The position numbers and the translations under genes were made by a program. The notes under the pieces are model-generated. The model saw nothing but the letters and a program-made list of their open reading frames with translations, was not told the origin of the DNA and made no database searches. Shown here in pieces: positions 1 to 10,624 of a DNA stretch of 64,000 nt. The stretch comes from Yponomeuta sedellus (Eukaryota > Arthropoda > Insecta > Lepidoptera > Yponomeutidae). Where the stretch lies: assembly GCA_934045075.1 (NCBI GenBank), contig OW203727.1:14423501-14487500 (forward strand), in the 5' to 3' direction. Position 1 is the first letter of the stretch. Each line of letters begins with the position of its first letter.

Positions 1-399
1 TATGATAAGCACTCAAACTAGAATACCCTGAAGCATAGCAACTAGGAAAGGACACTAATAAATAAAACTACTACTAAATGAAAATTTAAAACTACAATAA
101 AAAAAAATCATATTAGATGGAGTTACTTATTTTTAGTTGAGAGAGGCGCACTAATCATAATTTCGTACAAGCAATGTGCATGTCATATGTACCTATGTAG
201 TTGTCCTGACCACTACCAACTTTTTTTAATCCGTTTTCTATGAATCGACGAGGGTGCCCAGCCGTGAATTCCATTTTCGACTCTTTTAACTAGACCCTGG
301 TTCACCAACAGTGTGTCGGTAAGGTCAGATGAAACTTAAGGGGATTATGCTACTCACAAATGCAAATTAAAATCGTGTACACCAAAAGTAGTTGCGTAC
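1..399. other. Intron beyond last visible cindr exon
   Basis: The sequence is AT-rich with no ORF, splice-flanked coding segment or repeat that I recognise. The next cindr exon (phase 0 start) was looked for here on the minus strand and not found. Confidence 0.5.
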
Positions 400-523
400 C
401 TCTTGCTTGACATCGTCGAAGCTCTCGCGCACTGATATCCGGCTGCTAATCGACGATGTGCTTTTGGACATCTCCATCGACTGTGACGTAGTCTTTTTCT
501 CCTCCAGCCCACATTCCAGTAGC
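400..523 (-). CDS. cindr: cindr exon: Ser-rich segment, last exon in window
   Basis: The acceptor cgtttcag and donor gtacgc bound one base plus 41 codons, ending in phase 0. The peptide is LLECGLEEKKTTSQSMEMSK, then STSSISSRISVRESFDDVKQ and E. The run of Ser with Arg/Lys suggests phosphorylation sites. The family's C-terminal coiled coil is expected in the next exon, outside the window. Confidence 0.82.
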
Positions 524-835
524 CTGAAACGCAGAGGGATTCAGAGTTAAAGTTGTGTAAACGTTTTTTTTTTTCAATGCAGTATCACCTCTCAGAGCTT
601 CCAGTCATATAGCAGTCTCTAAAGAGAAGACTATAACTGTACATTTTTAATTTCTATCAACATAATCTCACCTACGCTTATTTCGCTAGTTACAGTGGTC
701 TCTGAAGAGGACAGTGTATGAACATTTACTTATTTCTTTCTCCCGAAGCTAGTCTTGCTGGTCACCATCACTCGTCCTGGTAGGATACCGTGTGCTACGG
801 TAACCAGGCAAGGACGTCACAAACACGGAAATACA

Positions 836-945
836 ACCAGACTGAAGCCATTTGTACAAATGTACAGCGGTTCCCAGTAGGAATCGAACCCACGACCTCT
901 GGCATTGTAATCAGAGATGTTAACTATGCCAACGAGGCAGTCGAG
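836..945 (-). repeat. tRNA-derived SINE head
   Basis: Read on the minus strand this has an A-box-like start (TCGTTGGCATAGTTAAC) and a B box (GGTTCGATTCC) followed by CTGGGAACC, like a tRNA gene without a good cloverleaf. It lies in a cindr intron and is best read as a SINE head, not a functional tRNA. Confidence 0.6.
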
Positions 946-979
946 TAGTCTATGTTTCTTTCTTTCAACCCAATCTCAC

Positions 980-1190
980 CGGTCAGTGCTCCCAGAGCTT
1001 CTCTTGGTGGTCACAGCAGACTCCGAAGAGGTGACCGAGAGGGACTTTCCCAAATCCGCGATAACCGTAGTCTTCTTGGCCTGATTCTTTTTGAGCTCGT
1101 CCATCCAGGGTGCCTTTTGCCACTCGCGCGCCTTCGGCTTTATCTCCTCCGCCTTTTCAGCGGGTGGCGGTAGTGGCTTCTCGGTCGGCA
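980..1190 (-). CDS. cindr: cindr exon: linker with WxxELKxNQAKK segment
   Basis: The acceptor cattcccag has a weak pyrimidine tract; the donor is gtgaga. The exon holds two bases, 69 codons and two bases. It encodes PTEKPLPPPAEKAEEIKPKA, then REWQKAPWMDELKKNQAKKT, then a Ser/Thr-rich stretch ending SSGSTD. The mixed acidic/basic helix with the APWMDELKKNQAKK segment is probably a docking element. An upstream ATG at 1203 is intronic and should not be used as a start. Phases match both neighbouring exons. Confidence 0.85.
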
Positions 1191-1387
1191 CTGGGAATGC
1201 CATGGTAAATAAATCACTAACGGCATTTTATGTAATAATATGAGTGACGCATGCTGACATACTTCAGTCAAAGAGGGTATGTATTAGCGAAGGGCATGAA
1301 AATGTACCCAAAGCCGATATGAGCCATGCATGGCTATACTGAAAGCCGTGCATGCAACGTCTCATGAATGTTGACGTAGTGAAAGAG

Positions 1388-1598
1388 TTTAAAAACCTAT
1401 TTAGAGGCTAAAAATTTCACCCATGCCGGGATTCGAACCCGCAACCTCTGGCTATACGTACCAGCGCTCTACCAATTGAGCCAATGGGCGACTCACGACA
1501 TCAGGCTCAATTGGTAGAGCGCTGGTACGTATAGCCAGAGGTTGCGGGTTCCAATCCCGGCATGGGCGAAATTTTTAGCCTCTAAATAGGTTTTTAAA
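1388..1598. repeat. Head-to-head tRNA-SINE pair (95-bp inverted repeat)
   Basis: Two copies of one tRNA-derived SINE face each other: arms 1388-1482 and 1504-1598 with a 21-bp spacer. Each has a B box (GGTTCGAATCC on the minus arm, one substitution on the plus arm) and the trailer GCCTCTAAATAGGTTTTTAAA. The arms are almost identical, so the transcript could fold into a long hairpin. Single copies of the family occur at 9108-9255, 28762-28940, 35420-35519 and 36328-36376. Confidence 0.85.
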
Positions 1599-1680
1599 TT
1601 TGTTCCTTAGCACGGGTTAGTGCATTAAAAATAAAAATGGTGTAAGTAGTGAAAGAGGTTTTTGAGGATCGTGGCATGTT

Positions 1681-1745
1681 GCTAGCCTTGGTTTCTGCCT
1701 ACCCCTCCGGGACACAGGCGTGAGTTTTTATGATGTATGTACTTC
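1681..1745 (-). repeat. RTE-type LINE 3' fragment
   Basis: A short segment (CTGCCTACCCCTCCGGGACA) recurs, mostly inverted, at 4425-4530, 11930-11985, 20091-20200 and 43683-43770. It is the terminal part of the RTE-like LINE seen at 20091-20790. No coding value remains. Confidence 0.5.
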
Positions 1746-1915
1746 TTTTAATGACTCACGAACTCAGTAACTTCACATGACACACAATTACTGATATTAG
1801 AAAATTGCTCTCCAGAAGTAACGAAAATTTCATATACGTATTTCCTCAAATATCAGACCTTGTATTCCTCGTATACATTGGGTCAAGCACAATGACGCAG
1901 TCAAGTGAAAGCAGT

Positions 1916-1953
1916 CATTTTTTTGACGCAATGGCCATTGCGTCAAAAAAATG
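1916..1953. repeat. 38-bp perfect palindrome
   Basis: The sequence is a perfect inverted repeat centred on TGGCCA, with CATTTTTTTGACGCAA on the left and its exact complement on the right. It is in a cindr intron. It may be the remnant of a short TIR element. Confidence 0.85.
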
Positions 1954-2383
1954 TAACACAGTTTAAAACATTACATTTTCTTCGCCGTTAGCGAGTAGTA
2001 TTACTACTCCATAATTTTAACCGCCATGTTCAAATGACTGTTTTTAAACAAAGAAAATATTTGAACAGGGATAAAGGCATTTGAACGAGGTTCAGACTCA
2101 CAACCTTTTGAATTTGAGGCAAGATTTCTATCGACCGCCTTACCATTATAATATTTACCTCTCACTCACAGAACATAGACGATAGTGTTGTCTGAGGTAG
2201 TCAACATTGAAAGGAATTCTTTGTCAGACAATTATGGTCTACATATAGAAAGTAACATGCCGGAAGTACCCATTCTACCTAATGTTTTGTCACAGCGTTT
2301 GGCGGTACCTAAATTCGTGGATCCGGTTGCCAGAGGTCGCGAGAGGAGAAAGCCAAGACTAACTCAAAGAATGACTAATGTAC

Positions 2384-2469
2384 CTTCATGTCCATTGCTT
2401 AGGCCGATCTGTTGCGGCGTGTCATCCCGCAAGGCTTGGCTCGGGGGCCTGCGGCCTGGCGCCTTCACT
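2384..2469 (-). CDS. cindr: cindr micro-exon: core of the CPI-like motif
   Basis: This 86-base exon shows up only by phase-walking. The acceptor gtattcccag is followed by one base that completes Arg, 28 codons, and one base before the donor gtacat. The peptide starts VKAPGRRPPSQ and ends IGLSNGHE. KAPGRRPP matches the conserved core of the motif by which CIN85 and CD2AP bind and inhibit actin capping protein (RPK, six residues, P). It joins its neighbours in phase 2 and phase 1 exactly, and without it the flanking exons are out of phase. Confidence 0.85.
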
Positions 2470-3082
2470 CTGGGAATACAAACCCGCGCGTCATAAAAAG
2501 CGTAACGAACGAAGTCGGGCTCACTCTATTGGCTAACAAAAGTAAAGTTTATTTCTCACCATAAAAAACAACACAGCGTATCACATGCCTTAAGGGCTTT
2601 ACAAAACTAAGTTCCAAACAAGGTTGTACACTAATTTTTCAATTAGTGATATGTGTCTACACCTTATCTATATCTGTTTGTTTTCAAATGTTGAACTGTA
2701 CTTTTATCTATTTTTCCACTTCTAATACATGAAAAATATATAGGTACTTATTCTACAGATCTATTATTAATGTTGACGATTGAGTGAAAAATATGTAGCT
2801 ACTTATTGTACAAATCTATTATTAATGTTGACGATTTAGTGGTTGTGCGTCTCAAACGAACGATGTAAGTTTATGAATATAATATCATGTACTGGCCTTA
2901 TTGAGTAATAGATGAGGAATTGTACTAACACAGCGGCGAAAGCTCTTATAAGATGGTTTACTAACGTTATGATTCTTTCGTGCGTTCGTATAAATATTTA
3001 CGAACGCTCGAAAGTATCATATCCCAATTTCTAGGCTGCCACTGTCATTTCTCTGGACAATAGGAGGTGATGGCAAACGCAC
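2470..3082. other. cindr intron without recognised elements
   Basis: AT-rich intron between the micro-exon and the Pro-Ala exon. A 50-bp imperfect direct repeat is visible near 2740-2850 (CTACTTATT, CAAATCTATTATTAATGTTG). No ORF or RNA gene is supported. Confidence 0.5.
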
Positions 3083-3271
3083 CTGCCTACTCTGGGGTCA
3101 TTCAGGATGGAGTTGCGTTCGACCTGGTCGAATGTGTTGGTGTTTGTGGCGGGGGCGGGGGCGGGAGCGGGGGCGGGGACGGGCGCTGGCGTGGGGCGGG
3201 AAGCGGCGGCTCCGTCTGTCTTGTCCCACTCTCCACTACTGTTACTTGCGCTGCTCGACACTGATTTCTCC
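3083..3271 (-). CDS. cindr: cindr exon: Pro-Ala run and start of CPI-like motif
   Basis: The acceptor tgtttcag and donor gtgcgt enclose 62 full codons with split codons at both ends. The exon reads EKSVSSSASNSSGEWDKTDG, then a Pro-Ala/Val-Pro run encoded by a GC-rich near-repeat, then FDQVERNSILNDPRVG. The last residues continue in the next exon as the capping-protein-interaction-like motif. The Pro-Ala run is a likely site of length polymorphism. Confidence 0.85.
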
Positions 3272-3713
3272 CTGAAACAAGAGTAAATTTGTTTATTGAA
3301 AAAGTATTTATTATTGTTACTCACTCAATCGCTAACTCAATCAATCAATCACACGACACAGGGTATGTATGTGGCTGTATGTAAATGTTTTGTTATGTCA
3401 TCTAACCTTCATTGTTACATTTTTACGGTCGTTTCTTACCTCGGATAGATAGGCCTACTCAAAGTCAAAATTTGAAATTCAAGCACACAACTTATGTCAA
3501 AAATTAACTATCAGTAGTAGATTTACTCATATGACACATATGATAGATATGACACATTTATAACTCATCACACAACTAGTTAATACAATAAATAAATCAG
3601 TTGACGGATTAAACGTACGATTTAGTCATCAGATGCACTTGATGACTAATTCAACCACATATGCTGTAACACACTATTTTTGCCATCCAAGTGCTTACGA
3701 TCCCTTTACTCAC

Positions 3714-3823
3714 TTGTCTGACGAAGAAGACAGCATCTTGTTCTTCAATCCGCTGAGCAGGCCACCGACGACGCCCGCCGCCGGTGTCGGACTCTTTTTA
3801 GTTGGCACGGGGGGTTTCTTCAA
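3714..3823 (-). CDS. cindr: cindr exon: Pro-rich motif and basic helix
   Basis: The acceptor ttttcag and donor gtgagt bound 36 codons plus two bases, starting in phase 0. The sequence LKKPPVPTKKSPTPAAG is a dense proline motif, followed by VVGGLLSGLKNKMLSSSSD. The PxxP motifs with flanking Lys are plausible class I/II SH3 ligands, either intramolecular or for partners. The plus-strand frame here is a shadow. Confidence 0.85.
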
Positions 3824-4125
3824 CTGAAAAATAAAATAAAGTATAAATAAGATAAAATTTTAGTTCATTACGAAACGTCGCACTTTAGAAAACGGTAACG
3901 ACCCCACCCCGTACAAGGTTAAAACCTGTAATAGGGAAAGTCCTGCTCTTTCGATTACAGTGGCTACATATAACATTTTCTTAAAATAATAAGATACAGT
4001 TCGCTATAGTTCGCACTTTTCAACTAAAGCTAGCAAAAAGAAATTAATTGCTTACAATAAAAGTATTGAGCTTCAATTATGGAAAAGAAATTGATGTATT
4101 CTTAAAATGCAATTTGATCTATCAA

Positions 4126-4300
4126 TATCAACCCTTGTATGTCCCCACTGCTGGGACACGGGTCTCCTTCGCCTTCTTCCTGCACCGCAGGAAGGTTCGG
4201 CTATACTCCACCACGGGGCCAAATCCGGTTTGGTGGAGGATTGTAAAACAGTGGCGGGCCTTACTGTCGGAAGTTATCAAGACGCCCAAAATACAATTAT
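4126..4300 (+). repeat. Interspersed repeat family A
   Basis: This family (my label) has the conserved pieces CCCTTGTATGTCCCCACTGC, CACCACGGGGCCAA, GTTTGGTGGAGGATTGTAA and GCGGGCCTTACTGTC. Other copies are at 9683-9830, 34020-34145 (minus), 35215-35640 (minus), 43775-44335, 47955-48335, 58019-58110 and 59985-60560. The longest copies end in a section with TTAACGTGCCTTGC. The copies carry no ORF and look like a SINE or non-autonomous LINE derivative. Confidence 0.75.
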
Positions 4301-4424
4301 CAAGAGTTTTGAAATTCACTTAAAAAATAATTCAAGATGGTCAAACCCAACTGGGTTCGACTGAGAGTTTATTCACTTGAAACCAGCCAGGACTTCTCAC
4401 GCCTAAAAAAATAAGGCAAAAACT

Positions 4425-4530
4425 ACACACATACATAACCTCACGCCTGTATCCCAGAGGGGTAGGTAAAGACCAGGGACTGCCATTTGCCACAATCCTG
4501 ACAGATCACCTTTCCTTCATCAACGTTCAT
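4425..4530 (-). repeat. RTE-type LINE 3' end fragment
   Basis: This matches 20091-20200 closely (TAACCTCACGCCTGTATCCC, GACCAGGGACTGCCA, CCTGACAGATCACCTT). In the longer copy those bases encode the C-terminal tail of an RTE reverse transcriptase on the minus strand. Confidence 0.65.
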
Positions 4531-4557
4531 AAGACCCAATATCCACGTAGCTGACGA

Positions 4558-7190
4558 TAAAAAAAAGAGCTTATAACTGATCTCGCTCCAGCTTTTGTTC
4601 TTCCTGATATACCAGAAATAAACACAGTTAATACACTCCTAGATTCAGACTTTACTGTTCAAGAGCTTAATAGCTGTCTTAAAAAAAAAGATACGGCCCC
4701 AGGAGATGGCCAGATAACGTATTCCATGATCTATAAAGTCCCAGATGCAACAAAACTATTCCTGCTAAAGACCTACAATCTAATATTTAGAACGGGCATT
4801 GTCCCATCTCATTGGAGAACGATACAAATCATACCAATTCCCAAGCTTAGCAGTGTAACACAAGAAGTAACTAAACTTAGACCAATAGCCCTTATGTCGT
4901 GTATATGCAAACTATTTCACACTATGATAGTCAAGCGTCTTGAATGGCATGTTGAGAAAAACAAATTTCTGTCAGTTAAGGCTACTGGCTTCAGACGTTC
5001 ACAGTCATGCTTGGATTCTCTGGCAAGAGTGGTATCCCAGATTCAGATAGGTATGTCTAAAAATAATCCTACTCTCGCATGCTTTCTCGACATTGATAAT
5101 GCCTATAATAACGTCCAGATAGATAAAGTCATAATTCGTCTCAATGAGATCAATTCTGGCACTAGAATATGTGTGTATCTATGGAATTTTTTAAGCGAAA
5201 GACATCTTATAGTCAAAAATTATGATCATTCTGTAGTCTGCACAAGGTGGACCGCGAAAGGCATAGCTCAGGGTGATCCCATGTCACCACTGATTTTTAA
5301 CATAGTAACAGCCGAAATTTGTAATTATATTACAAATGTTATGATCTCCCAATATGCAGATGACTTCGTTCTTTATAAGAGTTGTAATCAAATGAAGGAT
5401 AGTATAACAAAAATACAGGATGCCCTTAATACCATTTGTAAGTTACTAGAAAACCTAGGATTATCGTTATCGGCTAGCAAATCCAAATTCTGTTTATTTA
5501 GTAGAGGTCGTAAAAACACTACAAACATACATTTAGAGATTAATGGGTCTATTTTAGGTGGCACGGATAATATCAAGTACTTGGGTCTATGGTTAGACAA
5601 ATCATTGAGATGGGCTAAACATGTCAACGAAACGGTAGAAAAAACGCAAAAGTATCTTAATTTACTTAAAATTTTAGCGAGCTCACAGTGGGGTATCCAT
5701 CCAAACCACCTGCGAAGGTTGTATATATCTCTCATCAGAAGCAGGATTGACTATGCTTGTTTCCTTTACGATAATAGTGCCAAAAGTCACATGTGTAAAC
5801 TAGATAAGGTCCAGAACCAAGCACTTAGAGTTATTGGCGGGTTTATAAAGAGCACCCCTATCCATGTGATGGAGTCCGAACTGTGTGTTATTCCATTATC
5901 AATCAGGAGACAATACTTAGCATTTAAATACTGTCTAAAAGCTCAGTCCTCGAAAGTGTTTAAAAGCTCAGTCCTTGAAAGATAACACCACCATTGAAAC
6001 TGTAAATGAACTTAATTCCCTCTGCTCCAACAGCTATTGGCAAAATAAAAAGAAACCATTACTAACAATATCCTATAATAAAACTAAGGAAGAAACTATT
6101 AATAACAATTACCCCCTAGAAATGTTTAAATTAAATACATGGGTATCAAAAATACGCACAGATATAATTGTAACTAGCTTAGAATGTATCACACATGCCA
6201 AAAGGGAATATGAAATGAACTCACTCAAAAATGAAATCCTGCAAGAACTTTCCCAAAGATATAGTAGATGGCATAAGGTCTATACGGATGGCTCTAAGAA
6301 TAGTATAGGATCAGGTGCCTCCTTTTTTGACTCAACTTTAAACATATCTCGATGTATTAAAATAAATAATCGCAATGTGTGTATTATGTATGACTTTGGA
6401 ACTAGTTGCAATCTCAGAAGCCCTTAAACATATTAAAGACGCAAAATTAAGTCGTGTTGTCATTTTTACAGACAGTAAAAGCTCCTTACAACATATAGCT
6501 CGATGCGCCTCTGGCTACAGAGGCATGTCGAATGCCTATAATGTACTAGAGCTAATGCTTGAACTCGAAAAAAGAGTGTGTCGACCTGAGACTGCAATGG
6601 ATTCCATCGCATATTGGTATTCATGGTAATGAGCGAGCTGATATGCTGACTAAAGAAGCTACTACAAACGGAGAGGAAGTAGAAATAAAACCATATTATA
6701 CAGAAATACTTCCTAAATTTAGATTACAATGTAATTATCTTTGAAAAGAGTATTTCGATGAGCGCTCTAAAGAAAAAGGGATATGGTATAAAACCATGCA
6801 GAGTGAACTACCGCGTATTCCATGGTTTTTAAACACAAAATTATGTAAATCTATTTTAACGATTGCTTTTAGAACTCGATCTGGCCATATGCCATTGAAT
6901 AATTTCGGTTTCATGATGAAGAAAATTAACAGTCCAAATTGTAATACATGTAATTCTAAAGAAGATCTCTATCACCTATTATGTGAGTGTGCCATAAACG
7001 CACAACAAAGAATAACTTTAATGCAAAAACTTAGATTAAACTCACTAGATTTGGGTTATATCCAAACAATTTTATCAGAACCATGGTGTCCGGCCGCATT
7101 GTATATATATCATTTTGTCAAACAAAGTTTGTCCTTGAGGGCACCACCTCGATAATAATAATAACAATAAGAACTGTAATAGCTGTAAGA
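4558..7190 (+). pseudogene. Decayed R1/I-like LINE: RT, RNase H and zinc-knuckle tail
   Basis: This is a 5'-truncated non-LTR retrotransposon lying in a cindr intron, antisense to the host gene. The first frame (about 4561-5985) covers the RT: LRPIALMSCICKLFHTM, GFRRSQS, CFLDIDNAYNNV, GIAQGDPMSPLIF and the catalytic QYADDF. RNase H follows in pieces: YTDGSK (first Asp), an AISEALK segment (Glu), FTDSKSS (Asp) and NERADMLTKEA. A last frame carries a Cys/His cluster, CNTCNSKEDLYHLLCEC. There are frameshifts near 5945-5985 (next to a 24-25 bp tandem duplication), 6375-6427 and 6559-6629, and an in-frame TGA at 6742. The endonuclease and gag are missing. It is inactive. Confidence 0.9.
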
Positions 7191-7239
7191 ACTTAGTGTA
7201 ACTATGTGGTAGTAATTTGTTAGTAGATTTAGATGGAGC

Positions 7240-7545
7240 TGACATGCTCACCTAGTTCTTTTTATCTTCCCCTTTGCTAATACATCCCCTATTGGGTCGT
7301 ATGTCCACTCACATTCGCAATATATTTGTTTCGTCAATCTTTCTTCCTTCATCCTCTCCACATGTCCAAACAAACGCAACATTCCTTCTATTCTAGTCAC
7401 TACATCCTCTTCCAGTCCACAACGTTCTCTAATCATACCTATTTGTTCGATGTATGTCCGCCTGGGACATTCACAATATATATAGGCAAGAACTATCATA
7501 ACATTTGGCATTCCAGTTCATAATCTTCATAATCCTGAGCACATT
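7240..7545 (-). pseudogene. Rearranged RTE-like RT tail fragment
   Basis: The minus strand encodes pieces of the same C-terminal RTE polypeptide found at 20091-20790: IRERCGLEEDVVTRIEGML, RLFGHVERMKEERLTKQIY and VLAKGKIK. Here RRTYIEQIG precedes these pieces instead of following them, so the fragment is internally rearranged. It has no intact frame of family length. Confidence 0.7.
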
Positions 7546-7563
7546 CTGAAGTGTTCTGCATAC

Positions 7564-7684
7564 CTGTCCATCGCCAATTCCATCGGCGACAATCTCATTG
7601 TGCGTAATCTTCTCCGACTCTGTCTTGTTTATGTGCGTGACTGTGCTTTGTGCCGTCTGCTCTTTGTTGCTGTCTTTGTGCAAA
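7564..7684 (-). CDS. cindr: cindr exon: polar linker
   Basis: A good acceptor (ctttccag) and donor (gtatgc) enclose one base plus 40 codons. The peptide is polar and low-complexity (LHKDSNKEQTAQSTVTHINK, then TESEKITHNEIVADGIGDGQ). It enters in phase 2 and leaves in phase 0, as its neighbours need. No domain is recognised. It lies just beyond an RTE-derived fragment at 7240-7545. Confidence 0.78.
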
Positions 7685-9107
7685 CTGGAAAGAATGACAG
7701 TTCATTAAATCGATGATAAGATAAGCTTGGCCGATTACTCTATACGTAATTAAATATAAATGTGAATGACTTGCGCGTTTTAAGTTTAATTCATATTTCA
7801 TGTTTTTGCTAGTTGACTCAAATCAAAAGCAATAAAAAAAAAAATCTTACAGTGGTCTAACGAACCACAATGCAAATTTAAGTCTGTCATCTTTTTTGTG
7901 ACTTAATTACAAATTAACAATTTTGAGAATTTTTCCTTCTCTCGTAGTGTAAGAATTAGCTTCTTGTCTTTCTTAATGCTTGGAAAGCATTCGTCAGGTA
8001 TTGAGTATGAGTTAAGTTAGGAGACTAACGAACACAATCAAACTATATGACAATGCATGATAAACTTACTTAGTACTATTATAAAAGCGACAGTACGGAT
8101 TGATGGATATTCGTTACTCAATCACGCCAGAATGGCTGAATCAATCTGAATAAAATTTGGCAGATAGATGGGATAATAGCATGTATCTCGGAATAATATA
8201 AATAAAAGTTCCACGTGAATGAAGTCGCGGACTACAATTATTATGATCATATCCACTGATTGTGCTTGAATACAAAGTTGATTTTTTTGTCATTTTCGTC
8301 ATGTATATGTCGCCGACAAGTGGTTAAGTCAGCTGTTGAATTAACTGCCTAGGCCGCTCATGAGGCGGCGACATCCAATTACTAGTAAAGCATCACCTAA
8401 AACGTTTGGCCAAGATCAGCCATATCAGATCGACCGTTAGCCATCTAATAAAACAATCAGGAGCCGCCGTTTAGATTCAATTCTGTTTAGTCCTATTGCA
8501 AAAAGGCGTCAATGTAACATCTGATGTCACCTCGCAAAATGCAACTAAACATATACCTCATGCATATATATATATTTTATTTAAAACAATTTTTAGTCCG
8601 AGTAAATGGGTATTGACAGACGAATGCACGAACAACAAAGTGATCATATAAGGGTTCTGTTTCTTCTATTGAGGTAGGGAACTATTAAAAGAACTAACTA
8701 GAAAAAGTAACCCCATAAAATAACTAACCAGAAGAAGTAATCAAACTAATACCATGACGGTTTTTTGTATGTTATGTTTTAGGGCAATATGCTTTGCTTG
8801 TACACTACGACGATGACAATTTAATCGGTTATTATACTAGACTAAATACTTACCTATTCTAATTATTCACTTCAGTAAAGGTGTACAGGAAGGTGTGAAA
8901 ATTTGCGTGCATGTTTATCAAGTAGGCACACAAACTATTGAAAGGATTCTGATGAATTTGCGCAGAGCTAAACCGAAACCTAAATTGTTCAAGTGAAATC
9001 AAAACAGATTAAACTTAATATTTAAATCCCACCGGTACTAATGAAGTTTTTTTGTCCATGTTTTCTCCACAATGATCTAGATTTTACATACGTAAAACCT
9101 AGTTTAT
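7685..9107. other. cindr intron, mostly unassigned
   Basis: AT-rich intron. 8080-8240 resembles the widely dispersed lepidopteran repeat that ends in a GAAGTCGCGG motif (a Helitron-type remnant). A short TA run lies near 8563-8576. No gene is supported. Confidence 0.45.
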
Positions 9108-9255
9108 CTTAAAAACCTATTTTTAGAGGCTAAAAATTCCACCCATGCCGGGATTCGAACCCGCGACCTCTGGCTATCCGTGCCAGCGCTCTTTCCAACT
9201 GAGCTAATGGGCGACTCACCGGCATTAGTAAAATTTCGAACCTCTTTACAATATT
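9108..9255 (-). repeat. tRNA-derived SINE (same family as 1388-1598)
   Basis: It contains the minus-strand B box (GGTTCGAATCC), the tRNA-like body and the trailer complement AAAACCTATTTTTAGAGGC. It is a single copy in a cindr intron, antisense relative to the plus-strand arm at 1504-1598. Confidence 0.8.
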
Positions 9256-9450
9256 ATTTCTAGTTTATCTTGTAACGTATAATAAGTCACAGTTACTGTG
9301 TAATATTGAATAAAATACTTTATTATTTTCATAATTTACAATGACGTCATTTGAGCGTCATGACAATCCTCACTGCGACAATAGGTTGAAAAAATGGCCA
9401 ATAACAGGTTACCCAAAATCTTTCTAACGTTTAAGAACAGACGGACAAAC

Positions 9451-9577
9451 CTTATTTTAGAAGTTGTAATCTCCTTGACGGAGGCAGTTTTCTCCGAAAA
9501 CTTCAGAACGGGGTACAGCGGCGTTGGCGACTTTGTTGGTGGCCGCTCCGGTTTCTTCTCCTCCACATCTTGTGTCG
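9451..9577 (-). CDS. cindr: cindr exon: proline/lysine linker
   Basis: The acceptor ends cggttgcag. Two bases complete an Ala codon, then 41 codons and two bases lead to the donor gtttgt. The peptide is rich in Glu, Lys and Pro (KKPERPPTKSPTPLYP), then KFSEKTASVKEI. Proline motifs of this kind are targets for SH3 partners in the family. There is no domain to confirm it, so support rests on the splice sites and on phases that match both neighbours exactly. Confidence 0.82.
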
Positions 9578-9682
9578 CTGCAACCGTGGTAAATACACCG
9601 TTATTGACGTCGTGAATAAGTTAACATTTATACAAATTGCAAAATCGTTTATGGACCTTTACGTCTTGGAAGTATAAACCGA

Positions 9683-9830
9683 TATCAACCGTTGTATGTC
9701 TTCACTGCTAGGGCATGGCTGTCTTCCTGCATCGCAGAAAGGTTAGGCCATACATACCCCACCACGAGAGCCAGGTCCGGGTTGGTGCAGGATTGTAAGA
9801 CAGTGGCGGGCCTTACAGTCAAAAATACCT
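9683..9830 (+). repeat. Interspersed repeat family A, diverged copy
   Basis: Shares GGTTAGGCCATAC, CACCACG, GTTGGTGCAGGATTGTAAGA and GTGGCGGGCCTTAC with the other family A copies. It starts about 105 bp upstream (in cindr sense) of the exon at 9451-9577. Confidence 0.65.
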
Positions 9831-9949
9831 ATTATATTCGCGTCGAATTGATAACCTCCTACTTTTTAAAGCCTTTTAAAAAGAGTTGCTTTGTGTATTA
9901 CGGTCTGTTGCACTGAGTTTTTATACTTTGCCTACCTATGTTAGATTCA

Positions 9950-10170
9950 AACTTTTTTTTACGTATCGTCTATGTTTGCATCCCATGGTTATAGGCATAT
10001 GCCTCCCCCAAGTCAGTGCAAAGTTTTCTGTCCTGAACCACCTCAGGCCACTCCGGCAGATGTTGGACGCGAGCATCTCTCCACCGTTTCCTAGGCCGAC
10101 TTCGATCTCCGTCTTGTGGCACCCACTCAGTGGCGAGATTCACCCACCTAGTCAAGACAAGCCGAGCTCC
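9950..10170 (-). pseudogene. RTE-like LINE C-terminal fragment
   Basis: The minus strand reads WVPQDGDRSRPRKRWRDARV and DLGEAYA. This is the C-terminal signature (GRPxxRWxDD, then a GEA motif) of RTE-clade reverse transcriptases. It is short and has no start. A related fragment is at 21955-22205. Confidence 0.65.
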
Positions 10171-10494
10171 ACTTTAATTTCGGCATCCGAACGCTCAACT
10201 TCAAAAGATTGCTTATATCTGTATACATATTTTTGTATCATGTGCTTTGGTGTACAATAAGAAATATTCTTATCTTATCTAACTTATATAAAAAAACCGT
10301 CAAAGTGGGAAATTCGTTGGGAAATTAAAAAGCCTTCGTTTAATTTTATTCCTTCGAACAATCTGCCGTAATATCATAGTCATGTTCTATGTCAATTTTA
10401 GCTAGCTAACTATTACTGCTCGTGAAACATTTCAGGTTATCTGACAGTCAGGCAGGCGACGTCGTTAGTAGATTAATAGAGCCCCGTTGTCATA

Positions 10495-10600
10495 TGACCA
10501 AGCGGTGGAAGCCTAGTGGGTAAAACAATGGACTCGCAAGCGAGAGACCCTGGTTCGATCCCCAGTGCGGGCATGTACCAATGACTATGTTTAATTGCGA
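10495..10600 (+). repeat. tRNA-derived SINE head
   Basis: Has an A-box-like GCCTAGTGGGTAAAACAATG, an anticodon-arm-like CTCGCAAGCGAG and a B box (GGTTCGATCCC). The acceptor stem does not pair well, so I call it a SINE head. It is followed by the repeat at 10625-10870. Confidence 0.6.
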
Positions 10601-10624
10601 AGTTACGTCTATTTGCAAATTGTA

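Noticed and set aside
1191..1203. ATG at 1203 as a start codon of a separate small gene
   Set aside because: It is upstream of the acceptor CCCAG; phase and peptide continuity with the micro-exon support an internal exon.
1417..1570. Two functional tRNA genes
   Set aside because: They have B boxes but share a non-tRNA trailer with four other dispersed copies, so they are SINE heads.
2185..2496. 103-residue plus-strand protein
   Set aside because: It overlaps the minus-strand cindr micro-exon, which is supported by both splice sites and exact phases. The part before 2380 has no recognised domain.
3067..3264. Gly-rich plus-strand protein
   Set aside because: Shadow of the Pro-Ala run in the cindr exon.
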